From: Emmonsiellopsis sp. PD_33
Taxonomy: Eukaryota; Ascomycota; Eurotiomycetes; Onygenales; Ajellomycetaceae
DNA: 64,000 nucleotides
Assembly: GCA_032988165.1 (NCBI GenBank)
Contig: JANTQF010000076.1
Location: 1 to 64,000 of the forward strand
Direction of reading: 5' to 3'
The notes below the pieces were generated by a model. The model saw only the letters and a program-made list of their open reading frames with translations, was not told the origin of the DNA and searched no databases. The position numbers and the translations under genes are program-made. Shown here piece after piece: positions 35,966 to 49,400 of the stretch; the first letter of the stretch is position 1, and each line of letters begins with the position of its first letter.

Positions 35966-37271
35966 ATGAAATCCAGCATTATCCCTCTTCTAGTCTCCCT
36001 GGCCGCTGGTGGTTGCGCGCAGAGTCTGGGAGATCTGCTCGGGAGCAACCCCCAATTCGCGACGCTGGGCAACTACATATCCAACCAACGAGAGCTCCAA
36101 TCGCTCTTAAAAGCACAAAATGTTACCGTACTGGCCCCGGCTACTGCTGCCCTAGAGCAGATGTTTCCACCGGGATTCAATGGAACCGGCGCAATAAACA
36201 ATGCCCACCTGATCAACGCAATCATAATGTACCATGTCCTAAAAGGAAAATACAAAAAGGACGATATTACCAAGAACTCCAAGTTCCTCCCAACAATGTT
36301 GGACGATCGGTCGTTCGAGAATGTGACGGATGGACAGGTTGCCCAGGCCTTCGAGGCTAATGACACAAACTTCATTTACAGCGGGATGGGTAGTAGCTGC
36401 AGCATAGTAGTTCCCGTACGCATTTCTCCTACCCTCAGCCGTTACAACCATCGCTAGATTTTTTTTTAATCAACTACTTATAGAACCTAAAATTCGACGG
36501 CGGCATAATTCATGTCGTCGACGACGTCTTGACGCTCCCCCAAAATATCTCCACCAGCGCGATAGCAGCCAACCTGACCTCCTTCGCGGCCCTCCTGCAA
36601 GCCGCAAATATAACCGCGAAAATCGACCACACCCCGGACATCACAGTGTTCGCCCCGAACAACCAGGCATTCGAAAGAGTCGGCTCCGTGTTCTCCAACA
36701 TATCACCCGCCAACCTGTCGCAGATCGCAAACTACCACATACTCGAAGGAGAAGTCCTATACTCGGCGAACCTCACCAACAAAACCATAAAAACGTTAAA
36801 CGGCAAGGAAGCCCATCTAACCGTCATCGATGGCACCGCATATATCAATTCTGCCGAAGTGCTGAGTACCGACCTCCTCACAAACAACGGGGTCGTACAT
36901 ATAATAGATAAGTACGTCATCCCATCCCCCAATGACTCCCCAAAGCCTCCCCTCCCCGCCCATCACAACAAACGACTAACTCTATATCCAGCGTTCTGAA
37001 CCCTGAAAACACAACCGCCAAACCCATCGCAGGCGCCAGCACACAGCCCATCGCCTTCGCAGGCGCTACGCCCGCCACTAACGACATCGTTCGTGGCGTC
37101 GCAGGGCCCGCAAGCGCAATTACGCTAGCACCATCTTCTTCGCTTGCCGCGGCTGAGGCGACTGCTACCGGTACGAAGACGTCAAAAGCTCGTGCGCCGG
37201 TTGAGACGGGGATGGCTGGGGCTGGGATAGCGGTGGCCGCGGGTGTTGGGGCTTTGTTAGTTGGGGTGTGA
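35966..37271 (+). CDS. Fasciclin (FAS1) domain GPI-type surface protein
   Basis: Exons 35966-36415, 36484-36911 and 36992-37271; introns of 68 nt (GTACGC...TTATAG) and 80 nt (GTACGT...TATCCAG); 385 aa. MKSSIIPLLVSLAAGGCAQ is a secretion signal, which is why this ATG is preferred over the upstream in-frame extension. Two FAS1 repeats follow: repeat 1 with VTVLAPATAALEQMF and IIMYHVLKGKY, repeat 2 with ITVFAPNNQAFERV, IANYHILEGEV and NNGVVHIIDKV-like end. Both have the YH motif and several N-glycosylation sequons. The last exon encodes a Thr/Ser/Ala-rich stalk and a hydrophobic tail (AGAGIAVAAGVGALLVGV), typical of GPI anchoring. Likely role: cell-surface or wall adhesion. Its 3' end faces the gamma-glutamyltransferase gene. 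Confidence 0.9.
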
Positions 37272-38067
37272 GTAAATGTAGGGGATGGGGTGGGTTAATA
37301 TTAGTATGAGAGGGGTAGTATTCTTTCTTGGGGTTTAGTAGGTAAAAGCCAGTGGTGAGTTAGGGGGGGGAGGGGAATGTGTCTGCTGTGCGTGATATCC
37401 TACTGAAAAGTCGTTTGCATTTATGATATTGCTGGTTAGTAGTTAGCTGTAGGTCTCTTAATTTTGAGATCTAGGCTTTCCATCCTATCTAGCTAGTTAT
37501 GTAATACCTATCACGAAATTATTTATGTTAAAGAAGGCTTAAATAGCTGGTTATAATTTCCAAACTATGTAACCAGTGGAAATCCATCATTCCGTTTTTA
37601 TATCTACCCCCTGAGTATATGATTTTTTTTATGAAACCATCATCATTGGATAATTTCCAATCTATTAAATCAGTCCCATGCAGTGTTCTTTTTCTCATGT
37701 TAAAGGCAACAAAGACACACTTGATAGAAAATGTAGATGAGAAATAGGGGCATACTTATTTATCAACTAAGCGAGACTCAGGGGTTAAATACATGAAGGG
37801 GTCTAGCTGACACTGTCCGTATCTCTTTTTCTCTTGTTGGCCTCTGGACCCTATTTACTACCACTTTGAGACGATTTTCTCGTTGCTGGACTTCTTCTTT
37901 GTTCTGCTATGGCTGTTGGTTGTGATATCATCTGTACAACAACAATAACAATTCCATCACCAGGACAATAACAATCTATGTACAATTATCTACTCCTACA
38001 ATATACATCCCCTCTACCACCCCCATACCCAACACTCTATATTCTAATTATATCCCAAACTGACCCA
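37272..38067. other. Convergent 3' intergenic region
   Basis: Between the converging fasciclin and gamma-glutamyltransferase genes. It has AT-rich patches without open frames and should contain both 3' UTRs. Confidence 0.5.
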
Positions 38068-40410
38068 TCAAACAACCACACCCCCCGAATTCTTCTGCCT
38101 CGGCTCTCCCACCGCCTCAAACCCCCCCTTCCCACCCCCCAACACCCTAATCGACTGCACCGCACTCTGCCCCTCCGCCACCCAAGACACATTATGTCCG
38201 CGCTGCTCCAAAAACGCCGCCGTCCCATTATCACACCGGTACTCAAACGTCGACACACTCGGCACAAGCTGATTATGCAACCTTCCCTCCTCCAGCGCCT
38301 CGCGCGTATCCATCCCACGATCCACAACGTTAATCACGCTCTGCACGGTCGACGTGATGATGCGGGAGCCGCCGGCGGCGCCCGTGATGAAGTACACGGT
38401 GCCGTTGGGGTAGGTGAGGATTGTGGGGCAGATGGAGGAGACCATGCGTTTGCCCGGGCGGATGAAGTTTGCGGGGCTGGGGATGAAGCCGAAGGAGTCG
38501 GAGGAGCCCGGGATGGAGAAGTCGTTCATTTCGTTGTTCATTATTACGCCGGTTGAGGGGACGATGAGCTTGGAGCCGAAGAGGAGGTTTACGGTGGTGG
38601 TTAGGGAGATGGAGAGGCCGGAGGCGTCGGTGGAGACGATGTGGGAGGTTCCGGGGCTAGGGGGGGTTAGATTTTTTTTTTTGCTCTTTTCTTTTTGGAA
38701 GGGGATGGGGAGGGAGATCTATTTTGAGAGGTCTGGTTTGGTTCTTGTTGTGGTGGGATGGAATAGGGTGGGAGGATAGGGGTCAGGATAGGGGTTACAG
38801 AGATAGGGCCAGAACATACGTGTCAATACTCTCGAGTCCCTCAGGATCATAAGCAGATACATCCTGCGTGCGGAGATCCGAGATCTTCCCTCGAATCTCA
38901 GCCGCCGTGGCAGCTTTAAGCATGTCATCCTCATACTCCGCCATTCCCTCGACAAACAGGGGATCACCCAGTTTCGTCCGCTATATCAACCACGCATATC
39001 AGCAATCAGAACTATATAATTAACCCCTGAACCCACAACGCCATCTCTTACCTGGCCATAAGCAAACCGCATCGCCTCCGCCAACCGATGCGTGCTAAGA
39101 TTCGTCGACTTCTCGTCGAAGAAATCATCATACTCGTCCAGAATATTCAGAATGCTCATCGCCACCGCCCCGCTCGACGGCGCGCTCGAGCTCGTCACTT
39201 TATACCCGCGATAGTCAATCTGCGAGACATCGCGTATCGCCACAGTGTAATTCTTAAGATCCTCTACCGCCATCGTGCCATTGGCAGCCTGCAGCGCTTC
39301 GACGGTTGCTTCCGCGATGGGCCCGGAATAGAACACGTCTGCGCCATGTTTGGCGATCCGCTCGAGGGTGTCTGCGAGCCGGCGGAGGGTGATTGTGTCT
39401 CCTAGTCCCAGGCGGGTTCCGTTGGGCGCGAAGTCGAGGGCCCAGCTTGGGTCGTGGGTGAGGAAGTCATATTTTTCGGTTGCGGAGGCCATGTAATTGA
39501 CTAGGTCTTCGTTGACGGTCCAGCCGTGGCGGGCCAGGCGAATAGCAGGCTGCATGACGGTTTCCCAGGGGAGGGAGCCGTATTTATCATGTAGGTATTC
39601 CATTCCGCGAAGCTGGCCGGGGACGCCGCTGCAGATTGGTTAGCGGGATGCATTGCGTTTGGCACGGAGATGAGATGCGGAGGGAGCTCGTACCTGGCCA
39701 ATCCTCCAGTGACGGAGGCCTCCGTATTGTTTTTAAACATGTCCTCGAACGCGGCAGCGGGCGCTGTTTCTCTGAAATCGACCACCTCGTACTCATCCTC
39801 TGGGGTTCGCAGGACAAAGAAGCCACCTCCTCCAATGCCGCTATGATACATTGCTGGAACAAGGGATATAAATTCAGCATGGAATGTTCCTACGGACACA
39901 TACTCGCTCGGGGAAACGTATAATCACTTACACGTCACGCCAATGCAGAAAACGGTGGCAACCATCTAGAAGATACCAGTATATGTTTAGCATTTCGAGA
40001 ACTCTATCCTATCCAAACAATTTTTCCAATGCGCGTGGGAAAATGCATATGCGCCACTTCGCAACAAAAACGCTAGAAATGGCCATTGAAGCTTGCAATC
40101 GCCAATTGCTTCCCGAAGCAAAGCTGCAAATAGAAAAAAAGTGAAAGCAAAGAAAATCACTCACAGCATCCGCCGCATTCCCGCCCTTCTTCAGCATACT
40201 CCCGCCAATCTCACTGCAGTCCTCATTCTCAGACGCAACCGCACCGAGCTTGCCATGATGATGGCCATACCCACCACCATACTTGCCATTCCTCACCTCC
40301 ACACGGCCAGCAGACACGGCTGAAAAGGCCGCAAGGGACGAGAAGAGATAGAACGCGGCGAAAAGCATCATGGCGACTGTTGAGAGAGTCGCCAGCAGGC
40401 CAGTGAGCAT
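38068..40410 (-). CDS. Gamma-glutamyltransferase, membrane-anchored
   Basis: Transfers or hydrolyses the gamma-glutamyl group of glutathione, in the vacuole or at the cell surface. Exons: 40410-40165, 39965-39932, 39853-39694, 39628-39052, 38980-38820, 38656-38068; all five introns are GT-AG and the phases join to 588 aa. Residues of about 10-36 are a hydrophobic signal anchor, followed by a Gly/His-rich stretch. Conserved GGT features: GKLGAVASEN, GGNAADA (reaching the first splice), MYHSGIGGGGFFVLR, FRETAPAAA, SGVPGQLRGMEYLHDKYG, and the autocleavage/nucleophile segment PGTSHIVSTD, where Thr of GTSH would become the N-terminal nucleophile of the small subunit. NNEMNDFS and the GSRIITSTVQ segment near the C-terminus are also family features. 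Exon 2 is only 34 nt, so automatic models may miss it. Confidence 0.93.
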
Positions 40411-42051
40411 TACCGGCGCAGAGAGAGATGGGAGAAAGAGAGAGACCAGGGGTCCCTCTTCTCCTCCCTGACGTGGGGTAGGTTGCTTTTATGTATGCTT
40501 CCAGGGATGGGGGATGGGGGAGCTTGGACGGGACAGCTTCAGGGATCCCGGTTTCGGGGACTTCTTTCTCGGCTCTTTTCGCTCTGCTTGGATACTGTTC
40601 AAGGAGCGGGGATGGGAATGGATTGGTGGGCTCTGTCTAGCTTCGATGGCTGTCCTGGATCTAACCAGGCCTGTTCATTGATTGCAAATCATTGCCCGGT
40701 TTGGCGAAAGCGGAATTCGGGGTTGGGAGATATTTCTCGATTCTTTGATACGAGGTTACAACGTGTGTATGGTGGGCCCCTGGGGTGTTGTAGCTATCCA
40801 GAAAAAGGGACAGTGGTCGAAGACCGGCAAGTCTTTAGTTACCGTCTGGTTCATGACAATACCGCTCGCGTCGTCCCGTGAAGAGTAGCCTGAGAGGTGA
40901 CGGGAAATAAGGAGGTGGGTTTCTTTTCTCTTAACGAAGCGTGAATTGGTAAGTTCTGTCGCTACGCCCTGTCAGATACGAGATTTGGTTATCCGAAAAA
41001 TGCCCATATCGGGCGAGAGGAGATACCAAGGCTCTTTTAATCCCGCCCATGACGACCTCGGCCGGCGCCGATAAGTAGCATGGGCTACATAGCCGATGAA
41101 CGGCGTTATTAACTTATTTCCTCGAGCGGGTGACGTGGGGCAAAGATAAGCCGCGTTTAAATAGGCTTTGGCTTGGCCGGATGCTTAAAAGATAAGACAA
41201 TTCATGTCCCTTCGACAGAGCTTTTCAAACTGCGGGTGCAATACACAAATGACAGCAACGGGGGGGGAGACTGTTCAGAGACGAAAAGTTGGGATCGAAG
41301 AATATTAACCACCCTCGAAAGGAGAGGGGAATCAAAAAAATGGCCCAACATGCAATTTCTTTTCGGGATATTATGCGTTCAAGGCACAGAGTGGTTCTCT
41401 CGCCATACTGCAACTACTCAGCGCTCTGTCTGGCAGGTTGGAAAGAACCACTCGCCCTCTTGCATCGGGCTTGTGACCAGAAGGAATTCTGTGGCCTTCG
41501 TGTGGCTTTTCAGATGCAGTCCCAACTGTTGTGTTCGTCAAGGGAGGCTTGCTCTCTTAGAACGTCGTCCAATCTACTAGGATGAGGCTTGGGAAGAACC
41601 AGCGCAGCCCTCAGTCGTTTATCTTGATTGGTTTTGATCTGGGCGGGAAGGGCATAGGGTAGGACAGCCTGCAGCGCCTTGGAAATTGGTGTCTCATGTT
41701 CAGAAACCCTTGAGAGGCTCAGCCATGTCTTGGACGACACAAGGGACATGGAAGCGCTGGAACTGCAGCCAAGGAGCAGTTCAACATGGGAGCTGATTGG
41801 AGGCATATGCATCAGATCGTGGACAGACACACCATGGATGGTGTATACCATCGAGGCTGGGGCTACCCCTCATTTGAACGAGGCTGCCAGCACACCTGGG
41901 CAGTTAACTATATAACTCCTCTCTCCTTCTCGCCCGATCTCTGAATTCCTCCTACCGTCATCATCGATAGCAACCGTCTTGCTCAACATCAAATGTGGCC
42001 GATCCAACATCATTATCTTCCCCCAAACATCATTCTTTATTTGCACCCGCT
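40411..42051. promoter_or_regulatory. Divergent intergenic region, GGT and NLR genes
   Basis: 1.6 kb between divergent starts. Open frames (41,173-41,580 and others) overlap on both strands without recognisable features. It should contain both promoters and 5' UTRs. Confidence 0.5.
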
Positions 42052-45000
42052 ATGAATTCCAGTACCCATCCCAACGCCTACTATGGCGCTACTACACGTC
42101 CTCGTTTATCGCCCTCGGACTACACAGTTGCGTGCATCTGTCCGATGGGTGTTGAGCTCGCTCCCATGGAGGCCATGCTTGACCAGATTCACGCCACTCT
42201 CCCGACCAAAGGAGACAATACCTATACATTTGGCTTCTTAGGAGGACACAATATCGTCGTGGCCGTCATGCCTGAACCTGGGAATAATAGGGCGGCAAGT
42301 GTGGCGACCCAGCTATTAAACGATTTCCGTTCCATTCGCTTCGCATTGTTAGTTGGCGTCGCGGGCGGTATCCCAGAGGAAGATAACGACATAAGACTTG
42401 GCGACATCGTGGTTAGCAAGCCGACTGGCCAATCTGGCGGTGTCATTCAATTTGACATGGGCAAGGTCCTGGAGGGAGGTCAATTTCAGAGGACCGGTCA
42501 ATTGAATAAACCGCCGGCGATACTAAGTGCTAACGTTCAGAAACTGAAAGCGCGGCACCTTCGAAAGGGCTCTCAAATTCTCTCTTATTTTAATGCTATG
42601 TTAGACGAAAACCCACATATGCGCCTGGAATATCAACATCCTAGTGTTCAGCATGGTCTGCTTTCTGAGCCCGAATTAATCCATCAAGGCGGAAACACCT
42701 GCGGCTCTCCACAGATTTTACCACACACCCCTAGCATGAACCCAGGACCCAGAGTTCATTACGGCACCATTGGCTCTTCAAACACAGTTATCAAGGATCC
42801 AGTGACTCGAGACAATCTGGGGCAGGATATGGGCATTCTTTGTGTGGAAATGGAGGCCGCCGGGTTAATGGATGCCTTCCCTTGCCTAGTCATCCGGGGG
42901 ATTTGCGACTATGCGGATTCGCACAAGAACAAGCGATGGCAACCCTATGCAGCGGCGATGGCAGCAGCTTATGCAAAGGAATTGTTGATGATCATTCCAG
43001 CACAGGAGGAGGTAAAAGCAACGCCGAGTGTACAGGACGCCGCTCGCCAAGGTGAGTTTTATCATGTTCATCTTTGGACTCTTCATACATGAAGAGACAC
43101 CCAATTTCCGCTACCGTACTTTCTTTGATTTATTGCAACATCAAATTAATCATGTTTTATCAGTCGAAAAGCATTCCGACTCGGTCTTCACCTTGGTGAT
43201 GCTCCCGCAGTCGAACCCCACCTATTCATTGGTAGAAAACCAGAACTCGAGCGCATGGAAGCAGCTTTGAAACCGAATGCCCGGGGAGAGGAGCGGCGCA
43301 TTGTTGTTTTAGGAGGAACGGGTGGCATTGGCAAGACTCAGCTGGCAATCGCTTTTGCCAAACGCTACCGCGAAAACTATGACTCAGTATTTTGGCTGAA
43401 TGCGACATCCCAGGGGACTCTACACGCTAGTCTACACCAACTCGCTCAACATATCTTTCCCTTAGAGGACCTTACGGAATGCGACGATGATCGGATTTTG
43501 TCGCTCGTTTCCCGATGGTTATCAGAGACGGGAAACACCAGATGGCTCCTGATTTTCGACAATTATGATGAGCCCGACCAGTATTCAATAAGAAAATACT
43601 ATCCTTCCGCGTCCCATGGGTCGATCATCACTACGACACGCCTTCCGGATAAGGTAATGGGTTTCAGTATCAAGGTGCAGCATCTTGATCGTCTCGAAGA
43701 CGGCCTCGACATCCTTCAGACACGGTCTGGGCGTTCGAACGTAAAATCTGGTAAGAAATACCCTTTTGTCTAATGAGTAAGTATGTGCACAAGGCTGACA
43801 TTAGTATCCAAGATCTCGATGCCAAACGGTTAGCTGAGCGTCTTAACGGATTTCCTCTAGCATTAGCAACAGCAGGGGCGTTTCTAAGAAATAATTCAAT
43901 CCCTTTTAAGACATATCTTGATAAGTATGAGGAGCAGTGGAATATCGTTCCCAACCGACCAACAAAACTCCCGGAATACAAAGAGTCCGACACACTTTAC
44001 ACTACCTGGGGTGTATCGTTTACACGACTACAGGAGGTCGACTTCGAAGCAGCGCAACTTCTAACACTCCTCGCCTACTTTGACAATAAAGCTATCTGGT
44101 ATGACTTATTGCGTGCCGGAATTAGTGAAACGAGTCTTAAATGGCTTACTACGGTCACGGAGGATTATCTTACATTTGCAAGTACGATGAACAGGCTTGT
44201 CGAGTACTGCTTTGTGGAAAGCCATAACGAGGCCGATTCCTATAGCATCCATCCCTGCGTTCACGATTGGATATTACATCGATTGAACGAAAAGGTCGAC
44301 GAAAACAAGTATCGGTTTGCGTTGGACTGCATTTCGCTGTCTATTCCGCCTACAGTCCAAGTTGTGTGGCAAGACTTGAAATATCGACCCCTTACATTTC
44401 ATGCTGTGCGACTTTGTCATCCCCGTTTGTTAAGGGATAGGGATTTGGATATTGCCCGCGGAGAATCGTTACGGAAGTCAGTAAATATAGGTCACATTCT
44501 TTACGGACAAGGCCAGTTTCGTGCGGCTAGTGGGTGGCTTGCGCGCCTACTGCAGTGCTGCAACGAGTCAACGTGTGCGGCGCTCGCATTCGAAGTAACC
44601 AACCTCCTAGGGTTGGCCTTTGTGAACATGGGCAAACTTGACGAGGCTGAGAAGTTGTACACACAATTATTAAACAAAATGGTGGCGGAATTTGGTCCGG
44701 CACATAAATACACTTTTTCAGTGGTTGGATCTTTGGGTCGTATTTATTCAGAGCAGGGAAGGCAGGATGAAGCCGAGGAGAAGCTTAACCGTGCTCTGGA
44801 GGGATGTGAACACTGCCAATGTGGGGGGGACATACTGGACATCGACACGCTTGCCGTCTTAGGTGATATTTATGAGAGTCAAGGGAATCTGTTCGAAGCT
44901 GAGAAGATGGTCAAGCACTTCCTAGAAGAGCACGATATGCCGTCAGGCGAGAGCGACATTGCCACACTTCGCGAATGTGCTCATCTAGGTCGGGTCTACA

Positions 45001-45317
45001 CAAAGCTCGGCAATTTTGTTGAGGCAGAGAACGCCCTTCAGCGTGCACTGCAAGGTGTTGAAACAAAACTGAGTGCAGACCATTTCATGTATTTTCAGGT
45101 AGCCCGGAGCTATGGAGAGCTGTGTTGGAAGCAGGGCAAGCTGGCTGAGGCTGAAAAACTGCTTGAGTGTGCTTTCCAGGGATACCAAAATACACTTGGC
45201 CTGGAGGAATCGATGACAATTGACCTAGCCCACCGGTTGTGTGACCTCTATCTCCTTGAGGGCAAGACAGAAGCGGCTAAGAAGATACTTGAGCTCTGCA
45301 GGGACTTAAAAAGGTAA
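42052..45317 (+). CDS. NOD-like receptor: PNP-like, NB-ARC and TPR domains
   Basis: Exons 42052-43051, 43172-43750 and 43813-45317; introns of 120 nt (GTGAGT...GAAAAG) and 62 nt (GTAAGA...CCAAG); 1,027 aa. Residues of about 20-330 form a nucleoside-phosphorylase-like domain (YTVACICPMGVELAPMEAML, LLVGVAGGIPEE, RLGDIVVSKP, CVEMEAAGLMDAFPCLVIRG), a common N-terminal domain of fungal NLRs. NB-ARC follows: GRKPELERME, P-loop GGTGGIGKT (381-389), Walker B WLLIFDN (458-464), SIITTTR (484-490) and GFPLAL (539-544). The C-terminal 300 residues are TPR-like repeats of about 42 aa with GKLDEAEKLY-type signatures. Known fungal NLRs of this layout are STAND ATPases linked to non-self recognition and programmed cell death. 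The ATG (MNSSTHPNAYYG) is the first in frame. The second intron's acceptor is chosen because only it keeps the frame. Confidence 0.9.
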
Positions 45318-46437
45318 TCGGGATGAAGCTAGAACGGAGGGAGGCTTCTGATGGTCTGTCTGGTCTTTCCCTAGAACGGGCCAATTTGAAGGCAACGAAC
45401 TCGACCTTGAAGGGGATTTCATATCCTCCTGCGAGTCAAACTCCAAAGAGATATGTGGGGAGAAGCCGCTTTCATTATTTTCTTTCAAGTCCCCCTGTTA
45501 GTGTCAAGCGAGCCTTTTGGGATTGCATGTATGTTATTTTTTTTTTCGGTGCAATGTTACCTCTTTCTTCAGTTTCAAATGGGACTGGTGCTGAATGGAG
45601 TGCATCACCCGGTTCCAGCCATGAAATATAAACCTATATTAGAAACATTATTCTATTCCATAAAGAGGTTATCTATGAACATGTACTTCGCGGCGTTCAT
45701 ACCTTCGTTCTCTAGTAGTAATCTCGGTCTGACGAAAAGGGGGTGGTTGATAATCTCAGGGGTTGTGGGCGGTGAGGCAACCAGAAGCTGTGAAATGGGT
45801 GAAATTCGGCATTCGACACTGTTCCCTGTCTATTCCCCTTGCTAGATTTCTGCTGTGAATTTGCAATCAGCGGCCCATCATTTGCCGTCTTCCTGTTTCT
45901 TCTCCTCGTATCGACGCATGTCGTTGCATTGGATGACTCAGAAGTCATCTTGGCATGTTCCCATTTTGGTCTAGCGCGTGGCTAATCCAACGACATCGTC
46001 ATACTCCCATTGAATTATTTTTTTGTCTTCAGCTTTAAATACTTTGAACGACGTCGCAAATTTCCCCAAGAGGGATTGATATACCCCTCTTTCTTTGGTT
46101 TCTCTCTCTCTTTTTTCAGCTTTAATTTAACGAAGTTCAAGAGGCTTTAGTTTTTTTGGGAAGTCTCATTTTTCCTTATCGCGGACGCAGAAGGAGCTTC
46201 AAGTTTTTAATCGGAGTTCCATTCGCTCAGCAAGCGAGAAATACCGACTGATCCCTTTCTATACCAAGAGCTGCGAGATATACCCAGAATACCCGGAAGA
46301 CATCTACACCAGAAACGACGTTCGTCGACCTGTCTCCATCCCACGCCGGCCGTTCACAAACTTCCCTCGCGGGAACCAAAGCAGTGGCGAATACCCGGGC
46401 TCCCCCCGCGCCCCCTGCACAGCAGACAGTTCCAATC
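45318..46437. other. Intergenic region, no gene seen
   Basis: 3' UTR of the NLR gene and promoter and 5' UTR of the NF-X1-type gene. The right part (about 46,080-46,200) is pyrimidine-rich, common in fungal promoters. Short overlapping open frames only. Confidence 0.5.
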
Positions 46438-49400
46438 ATGGCGACGACAAGCATACAGACACTGTCGTTAACGACGCAGATTCCACCTTCAGATCAAACC
46501 CCCGCGCGAGACGAAAGGATAGATACGGGCAGGAACCCCGCTAGACGACCGAGACAACGGGGTAGAGGTGGGAATCGGGGCGGTGGTGCTGCTTCTGGTG
46601 GTGGAAATATAAATGCGGAGCGCAATCCGGCGTTGTTTCATGGGAGAGGAAGAGGAGGTGGCGCTGGTGGACGGGGTCGTGGGGCGCCAGGGCTAGGAAG
46701 GGGTAGAGGGCGGGGTGGTCCAGCGAATGTAGCTAGGACGGTGGCTGGGGCTGGTGCGGGGAGATCCTTTGGTGGTCAGTTAACGAGGGATGAGCCGGAG
46801 ACTACTGATTCTGTGGGCGATGATGGACCAGTGGTAGAGGATCAGACGACGGCAGATCATGGATCTCTACGGGCTGATGCTCCAGACTTCGTGCCTGGGC
46901 AGCCAGTGCAGTCCGCCCAGGCCTCCACCATTCAACGATCTGCTCCTCCTCCATCTACATCCGCCAGGACAAGAACGAGGCAGCCGAAACCCGTGAGACC
47001 AACTACCAAATCTACCGCGCACGATATTGCCACTCGTACTCACGAAGATATTGCCCACAACTTGTACGAATGCCCCATTTGCACGAGCGAGCTGAGCCGG
47101 AAATCGAAAGTGTGGTCATGCTCACTATGCTGGACGGTTTTCCATCTGAGCTGTATAAAGAAATGGTCAAGTAACGAAGGCTCGGCCATGGCTAGGCCAA
47201 GACAACAGGAAGGCCATGAAGACGGAGAGGACCACCCCCGTCAATGGCGGTGTCCCGGATGCAATCTGCCCCACGACATTCTCCCGTCGAGATATTCCTG
47301 CTGGTGTGGGAAAGAGCCGGATCCGCGTCCGCTTCCCGGCCTCCCTCCCCACTCATGTGGGCAGACGTGCTCAAAGGCCAGGAAAGGATGTCCTCATCCT
47401 TGTGATTCCGTGTGTCATGCGGGTCCTTGTCCGCCGTGTACGTCGATGGGTCCGACGCAGCCCTGCTTTTGCGGGCGCCATGAGTCAACGAAAAGATGTG
47501 TTGATACTGATTATGAGAATGGATGGAGCTGTGGAGAGCCCTGCGAAGAGCTGCTCCCGTGTCTTGAACACAAATGCCCCCGACCCTGTCATGAAGGGCT
47601 TTGTGGGGCGTGTGAACAAATAGTCGATGCACGTTGCTATTGCGGGAAATCGCAGACGCAAATGATGTGCAGTAATAAGGAGGAGGAAAAGCAGAGTCGT
47701 CGCATCCGTCATGCTGTCGAGGGCGACGATTCCAGCGAAGAAATCGTGGATGAGTGGACGGGCTGCTTTGATTGCAGAGAGATCTGCGATCGCCCGTATG
47801 ATTGTGGGCTTCATACGTGCCAGAAACGGTGCCACCCACAAGATGCGGATACACCACATTGTCCCAACTCTCCTGATGTCATAACGCATTGTGCGTGTGG
47901 GAAAACACCATTAACCAAAGTTCCAGGTTTCACGCCTAGAACGTCGTGTCAGGACCCGATTCCTAATTGCAATGAACCTTGCGGCAAGCCTCTACGATGC
48001 GAACACAAATGCCCCGTTCCGTGCCATACCGGACCATGTCCACCCTGTTTCCTAAGAGTGACAATACACTGTCGATGCGGGAAGAGTTCTTTTGAATCCA
48101 TTTGCCATCAAGGTTTAAGTGAGCCTCCACAGTGTTTCAGAATGTGCAAGGCCACGATGAACTGTGGACGACATACCTGTGGCGAGAGGTGCTGCCCCGG
48201 CGAGCGCAAGGCGATCGAACGACAAGCCACGAAACGGAAACTAAAATCTCTTAATATCGTCAGTCGTCCGAGCGACAATGATATCGAAGCAGAGCATATC
48301 TGCACTCGAATCTGCGGCAGGATGCTCAAATGCTCCACACATACATGTCCGGAACTCTGCCATAAAGGGCCATGTGGTACGTGCCGTGAAGCAATTTTTG
48401 AAGAAATATCCTGTGCCTGTGGTAGGTCTGTTCTTTACCCACCATTACCTTGTGGGACTCGTCCCCCTCCTTGCCGGTTTGATTGCACGAAGCCAAAATC
48501 ATGCGGCCATCCTCAAACCGCACATAACTGCCATCCGGACGATGAGAGCTGTCCCAAGTGCCCGTTCCTAACGGAAAAGCGATGTCTTTGCGGCAAAAAG
48601 ACATTGAGGAACCAGCCTTGCTGGCTGACGGACGCACGTTGCGGGCTTGTATGCGGAAAGGAGCTCAAATGCGGTTCCCATACCTGCCAAAAGCACTGCC
48701 ATCGTCCAGGTGAATGTGAGGACGCCAATGAACCTTGCCACCAACCTTGTGGAAAGATTAAAAAGCTCTGCTCCCATCCGTGCTCGGATCCTTGCCACGC
48801 ACCTTTCCCTTGTCAGGAAAAGACCCCCTGTCAATCGCTCATTACAACCACCTGCCCGTGCGGAAGATTAAAACAAGAAAAACGCTGCAACGCTTCCCGC
48901 GATAAGATTCGTCCCTCGCAATCCCCCACTTCGCTAAAATGTGATGAAGAATGTGGTAGGCTAGAGCGTAACCGCACTCTAGCCTCCGCCCTCAACGTCT
49001 CCATCGACCCGCAAACAACATCCGCTGCTAACCCTTCCACCCAAACGGCATCTACCCTCCCGTACTCCGAGGAAACCCTAGACCTATACCTCAAACTCTC
49101 AACCTCCTCCACGCTCTCCACACTCCAAACCTACCAGTCAACCCTCCACTCTCTCGCAACGAGCCAAACCCAACGCTCAGCCCGCTTCCCTCCAGCCCGT
49201 TCCCAACTCCGCGCCTTCGTCCATTCGCTCGCAGCCGATTGGGGCTTCAAGTCCGAGTCATTCGACCCGGAACCCCACCGACACGTGCTCGTGTTCAAAT
49301 CAGCCTCCTGGCTGCCTCCCCACTTGGGTGCCGCGATTCCAGGTTCACCGGGAATAGGAATTGGCGGATTAACCGTTGGCGACTGCGCGAAGATGCGTGA

